Source of the DNA: Clostridia bacterium
Lineage (GTDB): Bacteria; Bacillota; Clostridia; Christensenellales; CAG-138
Assembly: GCA_017616435.1 (NCBI GenBank)
Contig: JAFZYC010000045.1
Coordinates: 1-59,540 of the forward strand
DNA: 59,540 bases
Direction: 5' to 3'
Part shown: positions 33,029-41,547 of the stretch, piece after piece
Layout of the letters: every line of letters begins with the position of its first letter
Position numbering within the stretch: the first letter of the stretch is position 1
Made by a program: the position numbers and the translations under genes
The notes under the pieces: generated by a model
The model's database searches: none
The model's input: the letters and a program-made list of their open reading frames with translations, nothing else
What the model was told of the DNA's origin: nothing

Positions 33029-34048
33029 TTATTCAATCGTTGCTTTGATCCTTTTTGCCAGCTTTTCAGCAAGCTCTGTTTCATTATCCCAAAGAACCGT
33101 ATTGACCTGTTTGACGTCAAAGTGTCCATCAGTTCCAAACTGTTCGCTTTTGCAGACATGAATAACATCTTTTCCTAAGCCCAAAGCATATCCGGCTTCA
33201 TAGTATGCTCCGTTGTTGTGCCCGGTTAATTCGGCTATAACGAATCTTGCTTGTCGAATCTCATATAGCATTTCCGGAACTATCTGATGATTATGCTCTA
33301 TTTCGTCCATGATTCTCGGCTCATATCCACAGCCAATAATAGCCTTTTTTATTGCTGCTCTTACTGGATCCATCTCGGGTTTGAACGACATAGCTACAAA
33401 TACTTGTTTTTGCATCAAACGTGAGTTATCTTTCTGTAACTCATCAACACGCTGCCATCCCTTAGGAGCAAGTCGGCAAGTCATGCGCCCATCTGAAGAA
33501 AATGCAACATTGCTGAGCAACTCGTTTTTTGTCATATAGTCTTTTAGAAAATCCACCTGGCTATAGATGGCCTTATGATCCAGCAAACTGCGATTATCCG
33601 CTCTATATCTATCAATAAAGAAACAAGCCATTTTCTCTTCATTGGTCAGCTCAATGGCAGCACCCATAACGCTTGTTCTTTGAGCTAACATTAACAGTAT
33701 CCTGTTAATTTTCTCGTTAAATGTTTTGGGATACCAATTTGTGATCACATCATCCGTAATATGCGAAATCCTTACATATACCGTTTTAAAGTGGTCATAT
33801 TCCTCTTGAGTTCCTATAAAGTTTGTTCCTCCAACAACCCCTTCTAAATCATGTTCGTCATGTATGGCATTATAAAACAAATATGAGGCTAGCTTGTTCT
33901 TGTTCTGAGGAATACTCTTATTATTTCCTCCAGAACTGGCTGTAAAAAGGTAATTGCCGCATACCGGGCATTTGATCATAACTGCATCTGGAATAACAGG
34001 ATAAAACTTTATATTCTGAGTTCCGCACACATTACAACTCTGTGACAT
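33029..34048 (-). CDS. Zinc-ribbon protein with deoxyribosyltransferase/TIR-like C-terminus
   Basis: 339 residues (AAGGAG-AAGG upstream of the ATG). The N-terminus has CNVCG and CPVCGNYLF, a zinc ribbon. A helical middle follows (about 50-215). The last 125 residues (QVFVAMSFKPEMDPVRAAIKKAI, EIRQARFVIAELTGHNNGAYYEAGYALGLGKDVIHV) have the Rossmann-like layout of nucleoside 2-deoxyribosyltransferases and related TIR-like folds, with Glu in YYEAGYA as the likely catalytic residue. Such domains occur as NAD+- or nucleotide-cleaving effectors in defence proteins; whether this one is enzymatic is unknown. It is 45 nt downstream of the Schlafen-like gene in the same direction, so they are probably co-expressed. 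Confidence 0.65.
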   Translation of the reverse strand: MSQSCNVCGTQNIKFYPVIPDAVMIKCPVCGNYLFTASSGGNNKSIPQNKNKLASYLFYNAIHDEHDLEGVVGGTNFIGTQEEYDHFKTVYVRISHITDDVITNWYPKTFNEKINRILLMLAQRTSVMGAAIELTNEEKMACFFIDRYRADNRSLLDHKAIYSQVDFLKDYMTKNELLSNVAFSSDGRMTCRLAPKGWQRVDELQKDNSRLMQKQVFVAMSFKPEMDPVRAAIKKAIIGCGYEPRIMDEIEHNHQIVPEMLYEIRQARFVIAELTGHNNGAYYEAGYALGLGKDVIHVCKSEQFGTDGHFDVKQVNTVLWDNETELAEKLAKRIKATIE

Positions 34049-34093
34049 TTAGAATCCTTCTCCTTTCAAATCAGCGTGGTTATTGAGAGCGCA

Positions 34094-35533
34094 TCATTGC
34101 CTTGCTGCATAATACTTCTGGTACTTGCTCTTCGGCTTATCTGGAATCGTAAGCGCGAGAAGGCCTTCCTCGACCATGGGCTTTATGAGCTTTTCCATAG
34201 CATAGGCAATAGTGATCCTTCCTTTGAACAGCTCTGCCAACTCTGCACGGCTCTTGGGAGTCCTGCAAAAGGCGATTATCTCCGCTTGTTCCGGATCGAG
34301 CTTTTGTGCAGGTACGGAGCGGTTGTAGAGCGTTGCCCTGAATACCCCTCTGTCATTCTCAAACTTCGGGGCTGGCAAGCCGTATTCCTCCATAGCGCTT
34401 ATGATTGTCGGTATCCCGCTGTAACGGTTCTCGGTCTCGCCCAGAATCTCCATCGCGTTTGCTATCGAGGGATTTCTCGTATCCGCAGAAACTTTTCCGA
34501 GCCTGTCGAGAGTCATCCTTCCATACAGGCCACCCGGGTTCTCTATCTCAAATCGGTCGCTGAACATCCTGATCGTCACAGGCGTTGAATCCGTATGGAT
34601 GCTGTAATCCCTGTGGATAAGGGCGTTGAGTATGAGTTCCCTGAGCGCGATTACCGGGTATTCCGTCCTGTCGACTCGTTTCCCCGTCAAGGGATCGATT
34701 ATCGTAGCAGTTTTCATGTTCTTGCGGACGAACAGAAGCGCTTCATCCACCATCTGCGGAAGGGTGCCGTCGATCCTCTTATTGTCGATAAACCGCTCAC
34801 CAACGCTTCCAGTACTGCTTATTTCCGTACCGGGTACGGATACCGCAGTTATGCAGAGCTGCGGGAAGAACGCCTGAGGATAGCTTGAGAACAGCAGTAA
34901 TCCCGCGAGAGTGGGCTTTCCATCCTCTGTGAAGCCCTGCAGCCTGCCGATCTCCTCCACGGGGAGGCCTGCAAGATGAGGCTTCTTGCCTTTCAGCAGA
35001 TCGAGATAGAGATCGAATGCCGGAGTCCTGACGTCCCTTTCTTCCGCTCTCTCCGAGATCCTGAGTTCATCATGAATCTTCTTTCTGAATGCTTCAAAGC
35101 TGTAGACCTCGTATTCTGTCATGAGCCTGTCTGCGTCGCCGGAACGGATATAGGAGCCTCCGATCCTGCCGACTCCGCTGTAAAAGCACGGCTTATCGGA
35201 ATTGTCGATCTCCTGTATCTCGGCAGAAACAACGGGTTTGCCATCGATCGATGCAGTGGTAAATAGAGGTCTTATCACGGGCGTCATCTGTTGGCACTGC
35301 GCATCGACTTTTTTGATAAGATCGGCCGCATCGTAAACCCCGCAGACGCTGAAACTATCATTTTCGTCCACACCGAATACAATGATCCCGCCTCCGGTTT
35401 GGTTAGAAAAAGCAGACAGCGTCTCGCGCACCTTGGGGCATCCGTTCTTTGCGGACTTTACCTCGACCGTGTTGCTCTCGCTTTGAACGTTCTGAATATC
35501 CCTTATTATCTTTTCAAGTTCGTTTTCGAGCAT
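34094..35533 (-). CDS. Schlafen/AlbA_2-domain ATP-binding protein
   Basis: 479 residues. An AlbA_2/Schlafen domain spans about 10-140: E-x-NTVEVKSAKNGCP, ETLSAFSNQTGGGIIVFGVDE, IRSGDADRLM. A HATPase_c_4-like domain follows at about 290-410 (ALRELILNALIHRDYSIH, IENPGGLYG, NPSIANAMEILGETENRYSGIPTII), then a winged helix (KSRAELAELFKGRITIAYAMEKLIKP). Bacterial members are common in genomic islands; related Schlafen domains cleave tRNA in animals, and some bacterial ones are linked with phage defence. Expression is from a perfect-consensus promoter. Confidence 0.85.
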   Translation of the reverse strand: MLENELEKIIRDIQNVQSESNTVEVKSAKNGCPKVRETLSAFSNQTGGGIIVFGVDENDSFSVCGVYDAADLIKKVDAQCQQMTPVIRPLFTTASIDGKPVVSAEIQEIDNSDKPCFYSGVGRIGGSYIRSGDADRLMTEYEVYSFEAFRKKIHDELRISERAEERDVRTPAFDLYLDLLKGKKPHLAGLPVEEIGRLQGFTEDGKPTLAGLLLFSSYPQAFFPQLCITAVSVPGTEISSTGSVGERFIDNKRIDGTLPQMVDEALLFVRKNMKTATIIDPLTGKRVDRTEYPVIALRELILNALIHRDYSIHTDSTPVTIRMFSDRFEIENPGGLYGRMTLDRLGKVSADTRNPSIANAMEILGETENRYSGIPTIISAMEEYGLPAPKFENDRGVFRATLYNRSVPAQKLDPEQAEIIAFCRTPKSRAELAELFKGRITIAYAMEKLIKPMVEEGLLALTIPDKPKSKYQKYYAARQ

Positions 35534-35554
35534 ATTATCACCTCTCTTATGGAT

Positions 35555-35583
35555 ATTATATGGAAATCATGCGAATTTGTCAA
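35555..35583 (-). promoter_or_regulatory. Consensus sigma-A promoter
   Basis: On the minus strand TTGACA (35583-35578) and TATAAT (35560-35555) with a 17-nt spacer, 22 nt before the start codon at 35533; AGAGGTG is the ribosome site. The rest of 35584-35854 shows nothing. Confidence 0.85.
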
Positions 35584-35854
35584 GAATTCTTTCTGATAAA
35601 CTTGTGCATTAGTCTATTAAATTTCTGGCATTCTAATGAAATCGTCTTAAAACTTTGTTCTAAAAATAAATCCAGCTATAATTCTTGCTTTCCATAACTG
35701 AGGAAATCATGATAAAGGAAAGAAAGATCAAACCGCTGCGACCTTTCCGCAGAGCATTTTATTAGGCACTATATATGCATACAGTTTGCTGGAATAGATT
35801 ATGCGAATGCAAAAAGACCATTTGCCTATGGACACAATTGGAATGCACGCCCGC

Positions 35855-35883
35855 TTGACCTGCCTCGAAATTTGTCATATAAT
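35855..35883 (+). promoter_or_regulatory. Sigma-A promoter of the HD-domain gene
   Basis: TTGACC (35855-35860), a 17-nt spacer and TATAAT (35878-35883), 25 nt before the ATG at 35909. This position also rules out the longer upstream start at 35801. Confidence 0.8.
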
Positions 35884-35908
35884 CATGAAAAATCAGTCGG
35901 AGGTCATT

Positions 35909-37099
35909 ATGCTTCTAGAGCCGAATTCAAATGATAACAAAGACTCCATTAGCAAGTCTTTGGAACCGGATACTTTGATGAACAAGATAGAGAAAGCCTA
36001 TTCAGATTTATTCCCAAGTGCCAGGTGGAGCAGTGTTCGTGAAGTTTTAGCTTCAGATGAAAACAGTGCTGATTTCATTAGATGGGTTCTGAAGGATGAA
36101 GACTATCGGGAAGTCGATAGCAGCAATCCTATGTATGAATTTGCAAAAATACGCGCAAGACATTCCGTTATCACGTTCTTTATTGGTTTGGTTTTTATAA
36201 ACTGCTTTGAATTCTTCGAAAGTATTAAGACAGCGTTTGAGTTTAAAAGTGAACCCGGAATGGTTATCCATCTCTGGATGTTAACATCTCTTTATCATGA
36301 CTGGGCATATTACTCCACGGATTTAAGGAACCCAGATCTTGATTACAGAAGGATCACATCTTATTATCTGTTAGAAGATGTGGCCGCACCTAATATCAAT
36401 GACCTTAGTATTTTTATTGATTATGCAAGAACGCATTCGGAAGCACTTGCCTATACATACAAAGAGATAGAAGCTTATGATGATTATGCTCGTAAAAAAC
36501 TTCATCCACGTTTCCCAGAAGACCACGAATTGCTGGATCATGGAATCCTGGGAGGCGTAAAAATCTTTGATAGGCTAGTAAGGCGGCAAGTAAAAAGGCG
36601 GAATAATGATGAGGATTATAGTAGCAAAGAATACGAGCAAGACCTACTTAACGCAAAAGCCAGTTGTCTGACAATCGCACAACATAACATATTTAAGTCT
36701 TCTAGTACATCTGATGATGTGAAATATGGTTCTGAACTAACTAAGCTTCATTCCACCTCCAACTTTGTTATTTCAATCAACACACCTTTACTGCTTCTGC
36801 TATCCCTCGTCGATACATTCGAGTGTGTAAAAGTATTCAGCAAATCTAATAATACGAATGGATCATTGAGGGCCAGTACTGTCTTGGAAAAAATCAGCGT
36901 CATCGTTAACCTCGACAGCGTGATAGCTGATTTTTCTAAACTTTCGGAATACATCAATAATCAAAATCCAGCTCTAATTAACAAGTTAGATCATCACATT
37001 GAACAAGTATGTATATTAAATAAATGGACTGCATTTACCGCCATTGAGGAAGAAGATTATTCGGTTAGAATTACTATGCGAAGTAATATTGTTAACTAG
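35909..37099 (+). CDS. HD-domain-like phosphohydrolase, unknown substrate
   Basis: 396 residues from the ATG at 35909 (GGAGG 5 nt upstream, and immediately after the promoter). An HD-type core can be traced: WMLTSLYHDWAYYS gives the H-D pair, DHELLDHGILGG a second His, LTIAQHNIF another His, and LLLLSLVDTFECVKVF the last Asp. An N-terminal helical region precedes it. HD proteins hydrolyse phosphate esters of nucleotides or second messengers; the substrate here is unknown. It is divergent from the Schlafen-like/deoxyribosyltransferase-like pair, in a stretch that looks like acquired defence genes. I know no named family that matches it end to end. Confidence 0.65.
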   Translation: MLLEPNSNDNKDSISKSLEPDTLMNKIEKAYSDLFPSARWSSVREVLASDENSADFIRWVLKDEDYREVDSSNPMYEFAKIRARHSVITFFIGLVFINCFEFFESIKTAFEFKSEPGMVIHLWMLTSLYHDWAYYSTDLRNPDLDYRRITSYYLLEDVAAPNINDLSIFIDYARTHSEALAYTYKEIEAYDDYARKKLHPRFPEDHELLDHGILGGVKIFDRLVRRQVKRRNNDEDYSSKEYEQDLLNAKASCLTIAQHNIFKSSSTSDDVKYGSELTKLHSTSNFVISINTPLLLLLSLVDTFECVKVFSKSNNTNGSLRASTVLEKISVIVNLDSVIADFSKLSEYINNQNPALINKLDHHIEQVCILNKWTAFTAIEEEDYSVRITMRSNIVN

Positions 37100-37376
37100 A
37101 TTATGCTTGTCAGAACGAAATACGAGGAGAATCCGCGCAAGAGAGAAAGGATAATCTGCATTACGGACAGGCTATTTGAAGAGGCAAAACGCCATAGAAA
37201 GCCAACTGACCTGCACCCCAAAAGTGGACAGTTTTAGTATGAATAATGTTCGGTTTCATATCGTTGACGTGATGAATGCGGAAGATGAACTCCATTAGGG
37301 CAAGAGCGGAAGAGATCGTTTTGAACGAGCTTATCTTCGTATAAGCGCCGATATAGCCAAGCTCCAATATGGAAAA
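37100..37376. other. Gene-free region with an IS3-type end sequence
   Basis: A short frame at 37104-37238 (44 residues) runs into TGACCTGCACCCCAAAAGTG at 37205-37224, which resembles the terminal repeat of IS3-family insertion sequences of Clostridia. No transposase is present here; a transposase scrap of that family lies at 46785. Nothing else is recognisable. Confidence 0.45.
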
Positions 37377-37400
37377 GAGCCGCCCCGGTCGGGACGGCTC
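37377..37400 (-). terminator. Terminator of the superoxide reductase gene
   Basis: GAGCCGCCCC and GGGACGGCTC form a 10-bp stem (one weak pair) around GGTC; on the minus strand it is followed by TTTT. Confidence 0.85.
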
Positions 37401-37414
37401 ATCCTGTCTTTTTG

Positions 37415-37786
37415 TCACTCCGCTTTCCACAGGCCGTGGAGGTTGCAGTATTCATAGGCGGCAACGACCTCGTCGCCGGGAACGAGAGCGAATACGGCCT
37501 TGGGCTCATCGCCGGGCTTCAATGCCTTGCGCTGGCGGCCCTCTCTGGTCTCGAGCATGATCCACTCGATGTAGTGGACGTCAAGCATGGGATGCAGTAC
37601 AGAACCTACGGTAACGGTGACGGTCTGTCCGTCGATGCTGATGACCGGGACGTGCTTTTCGCCCGCGGCGTCGGTGGTGTTGGGGATCAGCTCCTGCATG
37701 ACCTCTCCGCAGCAGCTCGCGCGAACTCCGGAATCGTGGATGTAGGCGATGATGTTTCCGCAATGTGCGCACTTGTAAAACTTCAT
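37415..37786 (-). CDS. dfx: Desulfoferrodoxin (superoxide reductase)
   Basis: 123 residues. The N-terminal desulforedoxin-like centre is YKCAHCGNI plus CCGEVM (four Cys binding Fe). The catalytic centre uses His in EKHVPV, HPMLDVHYIEW, and CNLHG near the end, where Cys and His ligate the second iron; Glu-Lys before the first His are the usual substrate-guiding residues. It reduces superoxide to hydrogen peroxide without making oxygen, protecting anaerobes during brief oxygen exposure. It is full length, has AGGAGG before the start, and stands alone. Confidence 0.95.
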   Translation of the reverse strand: MKFYKCAHCGNIIAYIHDSGVRASCCGEVMQELIPNTTDAAGEKHVPVISIDGQTVTVTVGSVLHPMLDVHYIEWIMLETREGRQRKALKPGDEPKAVFALVPGDEVVAAYEYCNLHGLWKAE

Positions 37787-37875
37787 AAGGTGGAACCTCC
37801 TTTAATATTGATCTTCTATGGAAACAGCGTCTTCGTGCCGCCTCTCAATGATTATCTCATACGGACGCAGCAAGG

Positions 37876-38877
37876 TCAAGGCGTCGTCCTGCGCTCTTTC
37901 AGCCAAAGCACGGTATCGCGTATGCTGTCGGCGACCTGCCGCGGAGAGAAGCCGAACGCGGAAGCGGCGGCCCTGCGGCTGAAAAGGCTGTTGGAGCCGA
38001 GCACTGCGACGGAATAAGGGGTGAAATAGAGAGGCTTTTTCTTGCGGAGGCTCCGTTTTTCATATAGCGGAGCCGCGAGCTTTGCCAGGGCTATCGGCAG
38101 ATAGATCACGCGGCGCTTGATATCGAGCGTTCGCTTTGCCGCCTCGAGTATTTCGGCGATACTTGCGTAATGCCCGGAGAGTATGTAGCCGCGTCCCTTT
38201 TCGCCATGCTCGGAACAGGCGACAACTCCCGCCGCGGCGTCGCGCACGTCCACGAAATCATAGCCGCCCTTGACAGCAAACGGGAGCTTGCCCGCTATAA
38301 ACGGCAGGAGCAGATTCGTTATGCTCCCATTGCCTGCGTCGCCCGGGCCGATTATGCCCGAAGGGAACACCACGGAAGCGTTGAGGCCCTTTGAGGAAGC
38401 TTTGAACACGAGCGACGTCGCCATCGCCTTGCTCTTGGCGTAATGCCCTTTAACGAGATCCGGAGAGAACACGGCGTCCTCGGTCATCTCAACGCCCTTG
38501 GGCTTCTCGGGTATGGCGTGAACGGAGCTGACATAAACCAGCTTCCCGACTCCCATCCTTCTGCAGTAACGGATGATATTGTTCGTTCCGCCGACGTTGA
38601 CTCGGTAGATGCTCCTCCCCGGATGGGAAGCGACCGAAACTATCCCCGCACAGTGTATGACGCAAGTATCCTCATTCGCACCTGCAAATAAACGTTCGAG
38701 CGAGGAGTCTCTGCAAATGTCGCCGTGAACGATCTCTATCCCGGGAGGCAATTCCGATTCAAGGGGATCGCTCCATATGACAAGGGCGCGTATGTATGCT
38801 CCCTTCCCGATAAGCTCATTCAGCACCGCGCGGCCTAAAAAGCCGGTCGCGCCGGTAACGAGATACTTTCCGAACAT
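37876..38877 (-). CDS. NAD(P)-dependent epimerase/dehydratase-like protein
   Basis: 333 residues of an extended short-chain dehydrogenase. TGATGFLG at 8-15 binds the dinucleotide, VHGDI follows, HCAG gives the conserved Asn/Ala-Gly region, VSSVHAI carries the catalytic Ser, and HYAKSKA supplies Tyr and Lys. The C-terminal half resembles dihydroflavonol reductase or 3-beta-HSD-like proteins (PSGIIGPGD, DFVDVRDAAAGVV). The substrate is uncertain: sugar nucleotide or small carbonyl. It is divergent from a TetR gene, which probably controls it. Confidence 0.85.
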   Translation of the reverse strand: MFGKYLVTGATGFLGRAVLNELIGKGAYIRALVIWSDPLESELPPGIEIVHGDICRDSSLERLFAGANEDTCVIHCAGIVSVASHPGRSIYRVNVGGTNNIIRYCRRMGVGKLVYVSSVHAIPEKPKGVEMTEDAVFSPDLVKGHYAKSKAMATSLVFKASSKGLNASVVFPSGIIGPGDAGNGSITNLLLPFIAGKLPFAVKGGYDFVDVRDAAAGVVACSEHGEKGRGYILSGHYASIAEILEAAKRTLDIKRRVIYLPIALAKLAAPLYEKRSLRKKKPLYFTPYSVAVLGSNSLFSRRAAASAFGFSPRQVADSIRDTVLWLKERRTTP

Positions 38878-38907
38878 ACCCCTTTCCTCCTTTTATCCGC
38901 ACAGGTG

Positions 38908-38936
38908 TTGATTATCTTTCACGATTCAAGTATAAT
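38908..38936. promoter_or_regulatory. Overlapping promoters between dehydrogenase and TetR genes
   Basis: Plus strand: TTGATT (38908-38913), 17 nt, TATAAT (38931-38936) toward TetR. Minus strand: a TATACT -10 overlaps the same site (plus 38929-38934), with TTGCCC 17 nt beyond it. One regulator could therefore control both directions. Confidence 0.6.
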
Positions 38937-39037
38937 CGATATGCACCCGCGGGGCAACCGACAATGTTCGGGCGTAAGAAAGAAAAGCAACACAAGCCTC
39001 CGCCGTGTTGCCGAAACTATAAAAAAGAGGTAATGCC

Positions 39038-39583
39038 ATGAGTAAGACCGACGCGAGAGTGCGCTACACAAGGCGCGTGATAAAGGAATCGTTCCTCTCC
39101 CTGCTGCGTGAAAAGCCCGTCAACAAGATCACCGTCAAGGAGGTATGCGAGGCGGCTGAGATCAACCGCGCGACCTTCTATTCCCATTACAGCGACTGCT
39201 TCGCGCTGATGGAGAGCATAGAGCAGGAGATACTCGACGCGTTCGCGAGGTCGCTCAGCAGGATAGGCGTGTTCGACGTGAGCTCGCTCGTCGAGGCGAT
39301 CTATGAAATGGTCGAGCAACATGGAGATGCCTGCCGTGTGCTGATATTCGGCGGCGCGAGCCCTACTGTGCTTTCGAGGATGATCGCTCTCGCAAGGGAG
39401 CCGGGGATAGCGGCATGGAAGCGGCAGCTCAACGCTACGGACGCCGAGCTTGAGATGCTCTTTACACACCTTTCCAACGGGCTAATGCACGTCGTCGTCG
39501 AGGGCTACGATAAGTACCCACGCGAGGAGGTCGTTTCGTTCATCGACCGGATAGTCAGGAGCAGTCTCGCGCTGTTCAGGTGA
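39038..39583 (+). CDS. TetR-family regulator
   Basis: 181 residues. The N-terminal HTH is clear: RVIKESFLSLLREKPVNKITVKEVCEAAEINRATFYSHYSDCFAL at about 12-56. The C-terminus (TetR_C_8-like: IYEMVEQHGDACRVLIFGGASP, HLSNGLMHVVVEG) would bind an unknown ligand and dimerise. It is divergent from the dehydrogenase gene and probably represses it. The start has AGAGG upstream. Confidence 0.9.
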   Translation: MSKTDARVRYTRRVIKESFLSLLREKPVNKITVKEVCEAAEINRATFYSHYSDCFALMESIEQEILDAFARSLSRIGVFDVSSLVEAIYEMVEQHGDACRVLIFGGASPTVLSRMIALAREPGIAAWKRQLNATDAELEMLFTHLSNGLMHVVVEGYDKYPREEVVSFIDRIVRSSLALFR

Positions 39584-39919
39584 GTGCGGCGAGGTGTGCT
39601 TTGTTCACGCTTGAGAAAACATTGAAAAACCATGCTGAGAAACGCAGCTTGATCGGTTTTTATATGACCTCGCAGAGCCGCATATTGAACGAGTTCGAGC
39701 GAACTATTGATGGATGTTATTCGTCAAAAACGCTTGCGAGTCACCGATCACGACCGGTCGTTAGGCAGGGAATGAGCTAAAGAGGATCGCGATAAGAACA
39801 TTATCTAATAATTTTATTTGCATAAAATATCTCGATAGTCTTGACAAGCATCTTTTTTGCCGCTAATATCAAATATAAGCAAAGCGGAGCGGGGCAGAAT
39901 GCCCCGAAAGGAGACGTAT
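39584..39919. other. Intergenic region with the subtilase promoter
   Basis: TTGACA (39841-39846), 17 nt and TAATAT (39864-39869) form a good promoter for the subtilase gene. A small hairpin GGGGC-AGAAT-GCCCC (39891-39905) sits just before its ribosome site (AAGGAG). A frame at 39580-39780 overlaps the TetR stop but has atypical composition and no ribosome site. Confidence 0.65.
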
Positions 39920-41398
39920 ATGAGAAGAGCATTGGCATTATTGCTTCCTATCTTGATGATGACGGCGTTCCTTACGGTTTTTCATCCGGCCTCGGCTGTA
40001 TCCGCGGAGACGGATCCGGGCAAGCAGACGGAAGCGCTTTTGACCTTCAGCCGGGAGCTCAACGAGATGGTAGGAGAATATGCGCCGAAGGCTGAAAAAA
40101 GCGATGATCCTTATGGGACCGCAAGGCTGATAGTCAAATGCGGCGCGGCACCGGACCTAAGCGACGCCGTGGCATACGTTTACGGGTGCGGGCGTTACGT
40201 GATACAGTATTCATCGCCCAACGAGGCACGAAAGGCAGCGGAAAGGCTCCGGCTTCTCGATACGGTGGAATACGCTGTGCCGGACGCGATAGTATCCGTA
40301 AGCGAGCTCTCCGCTGTAAATGCCGCGCCTATGCAGGAGCCGAATGTCGACAGCTTCCATTCATGGGGCTACGGCGCCGACTATATCGACGCATATGCCT
40401 TCAATGAATGGCTGCTCGAGCAGGCAGGCGGCGACGTGAACGCTCTGCCCGAGATCATCGTCGCCGTCATCGATACGGGGCTTGAAACGGGCCTGCCGTA
40501 TTTCAGCGGCAGGACAGTCCCGGGTTATGATTTTGCGGACAACGATAACGACGTCACCGGCGGTTTCTTCCACGGCACACACGTTGCGGGAACGGTCGTG
40601 GACGGCACTCTTCCGAACGTCAGGATCATGCCTCTTAAGTGTACGGACGATTACGGAAGTGCGATAACCTCAAACATAATCAACTGTATGCAGTACGCCT
40701 ATCTGCACGGCGCACAGGTCGCGAATGTCAGCATCGGCGGGTATTATCCCGAGACCTTTGACGCCTATACGAGCGTCATCAACGCCGGCAGCGACGCGGG
40801 GACCGTCTACTGCGTCGCCTCCGGCAACGACGGCACGAATGTTGGCTATTGCTATCCGGCGTGCATCGAGCGCGCATTCACCGTCGCCGCACATGATCGG
40901 AATTTCAATATGTGGTCCGGTTCCAACATCGGGAACTCCGTGGATATCACCGCTCCGGGCGTCGATATCGTCAGCGCTATGCCGAACGGCAGCTTCCAGG
41001 CTCAGACCGGAACGAGCATGGCCGCTCCCCATGCTGCGGCCGCCTGCGCAATGCTGAAAAGCCTTGATCCCGATTTGAGCGCGGATGAAGTAATGGATAT
41101 GCTGCGGTCCGCGGCCGTGGATCATGGACTTTCGGGAGGCGGCGCGGGTATACTCAGCATGACCGCGCTTATCGGAGGGACAGAGCCTCCTCCCACACCG
41201 CCGCCGCAGATACTCCCGGGCGACGTGAACTGCGACGGCATCGTCGACTCTGTGGATGCGCTCATGGCCCTTCGCTGTGCAATGGGGATCGTTCAGCTCG
41301 AAGGCGATGCGCTCATAGCCGGAGATATAGACGGCAATGGCCTGATCGAATCGATTGATGCGCTGATCATCCTCAGGCGCGCGATGGGGTTAGCTTAG
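39920..41398 (+). CDS. Secreted subtilisin-like protease with dockerin
   Basis: 492 residues from the ATG at 39920. Signal peptide 1-30, then an I9-like propeptide (VKCGAAPDLSDAVAYVYGC, VEYAVPDAIVSVSE). The S8 catalytic triad is VIDTGLE (Asp), HGTHVAG (His), ASGNDG (oxyanion Asn) and GTSMAAPHAAA (Ser). A short Pro linker leads to a dockerin type I pair: GDVNCDGIVDSVDALMALR and GDIDGNGLIESIDALIILR, two calcium-binding loops of the EF-hand type. The protease would be tethered by cohesin-dockerin pairing, yet no cohesin is in this window. A hairpin terminator follows. Confidence 0.92.
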   Translation: MRRALALLLPILMMTAFLTVFHPASAVSAETDPGKQTEALLTFSRELNEMVGEYAPKAEKSDDPYGTARLIVKCGAAPDLSDAVAYVYGCGRYVIQYSSPNEARKAAERLRLLDTVEYAVPDAIVSVSELSAVNAAPMQEPNVDSFHSWGYGADYIDAYAFNEWLLEQAGGDVNALPEIIVAVIDTGLETGLPYFSGRTVPGYDFADNDNDVTGGFFHGTHVAGTVVDGTLPNVRIMPLKCTDDYGSAITSNIINCMQYAYLHGAQVANVSIGGYYPETFDAYTSVINAGSDAGTVYCVASGNDGTNVGYCYPACIERAFTVAAHDRNFNMWSGSNIGNSVDITAPGVDIVSAMPNGSFQAQTGTSMAAPHAAAACAMLKSLDPDLSADEVMDMLRSAAVDHGLSGGGAGILSMTALIGGTEPPPTPPPQILPGDVNCDGIVDSVDALMALRCAMGIVQLEGDALIAGDIDGNGLIESIDALIILRRAMGLA

Positions 41399-41497
41399 TT
41401 TGCATTGAACCGCCCTGTCAACAAAAATGCCGCTGAGGGGGCATTCACTTAAGGAGACATAGGTTTTCTGCGTCGAAAAGCCGTTAAATCACAACAA

Positions 41498-41533
41498 AAA
41501 ACCGAGAGCACGGAAAATCGTTCTCTCGGTTTT
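41498..41533. terminator. Bidirectional hairpin terminator
   Basis: AAAACCGAGAG (41498-41508) pairs with CTCTCGGTTTT (41523-41533), followed by GTTTTT; it lies between two convergent genes. Confidence 0.85.
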
Positions 41534-41547
41534 GTTTTTGCCGCAAA

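Noticed and set aside
39580-39780. 66-codon frame overlapping the TetR stop
   Set aside because: No ribosome site and no family resemblance; atypical composition for the region.
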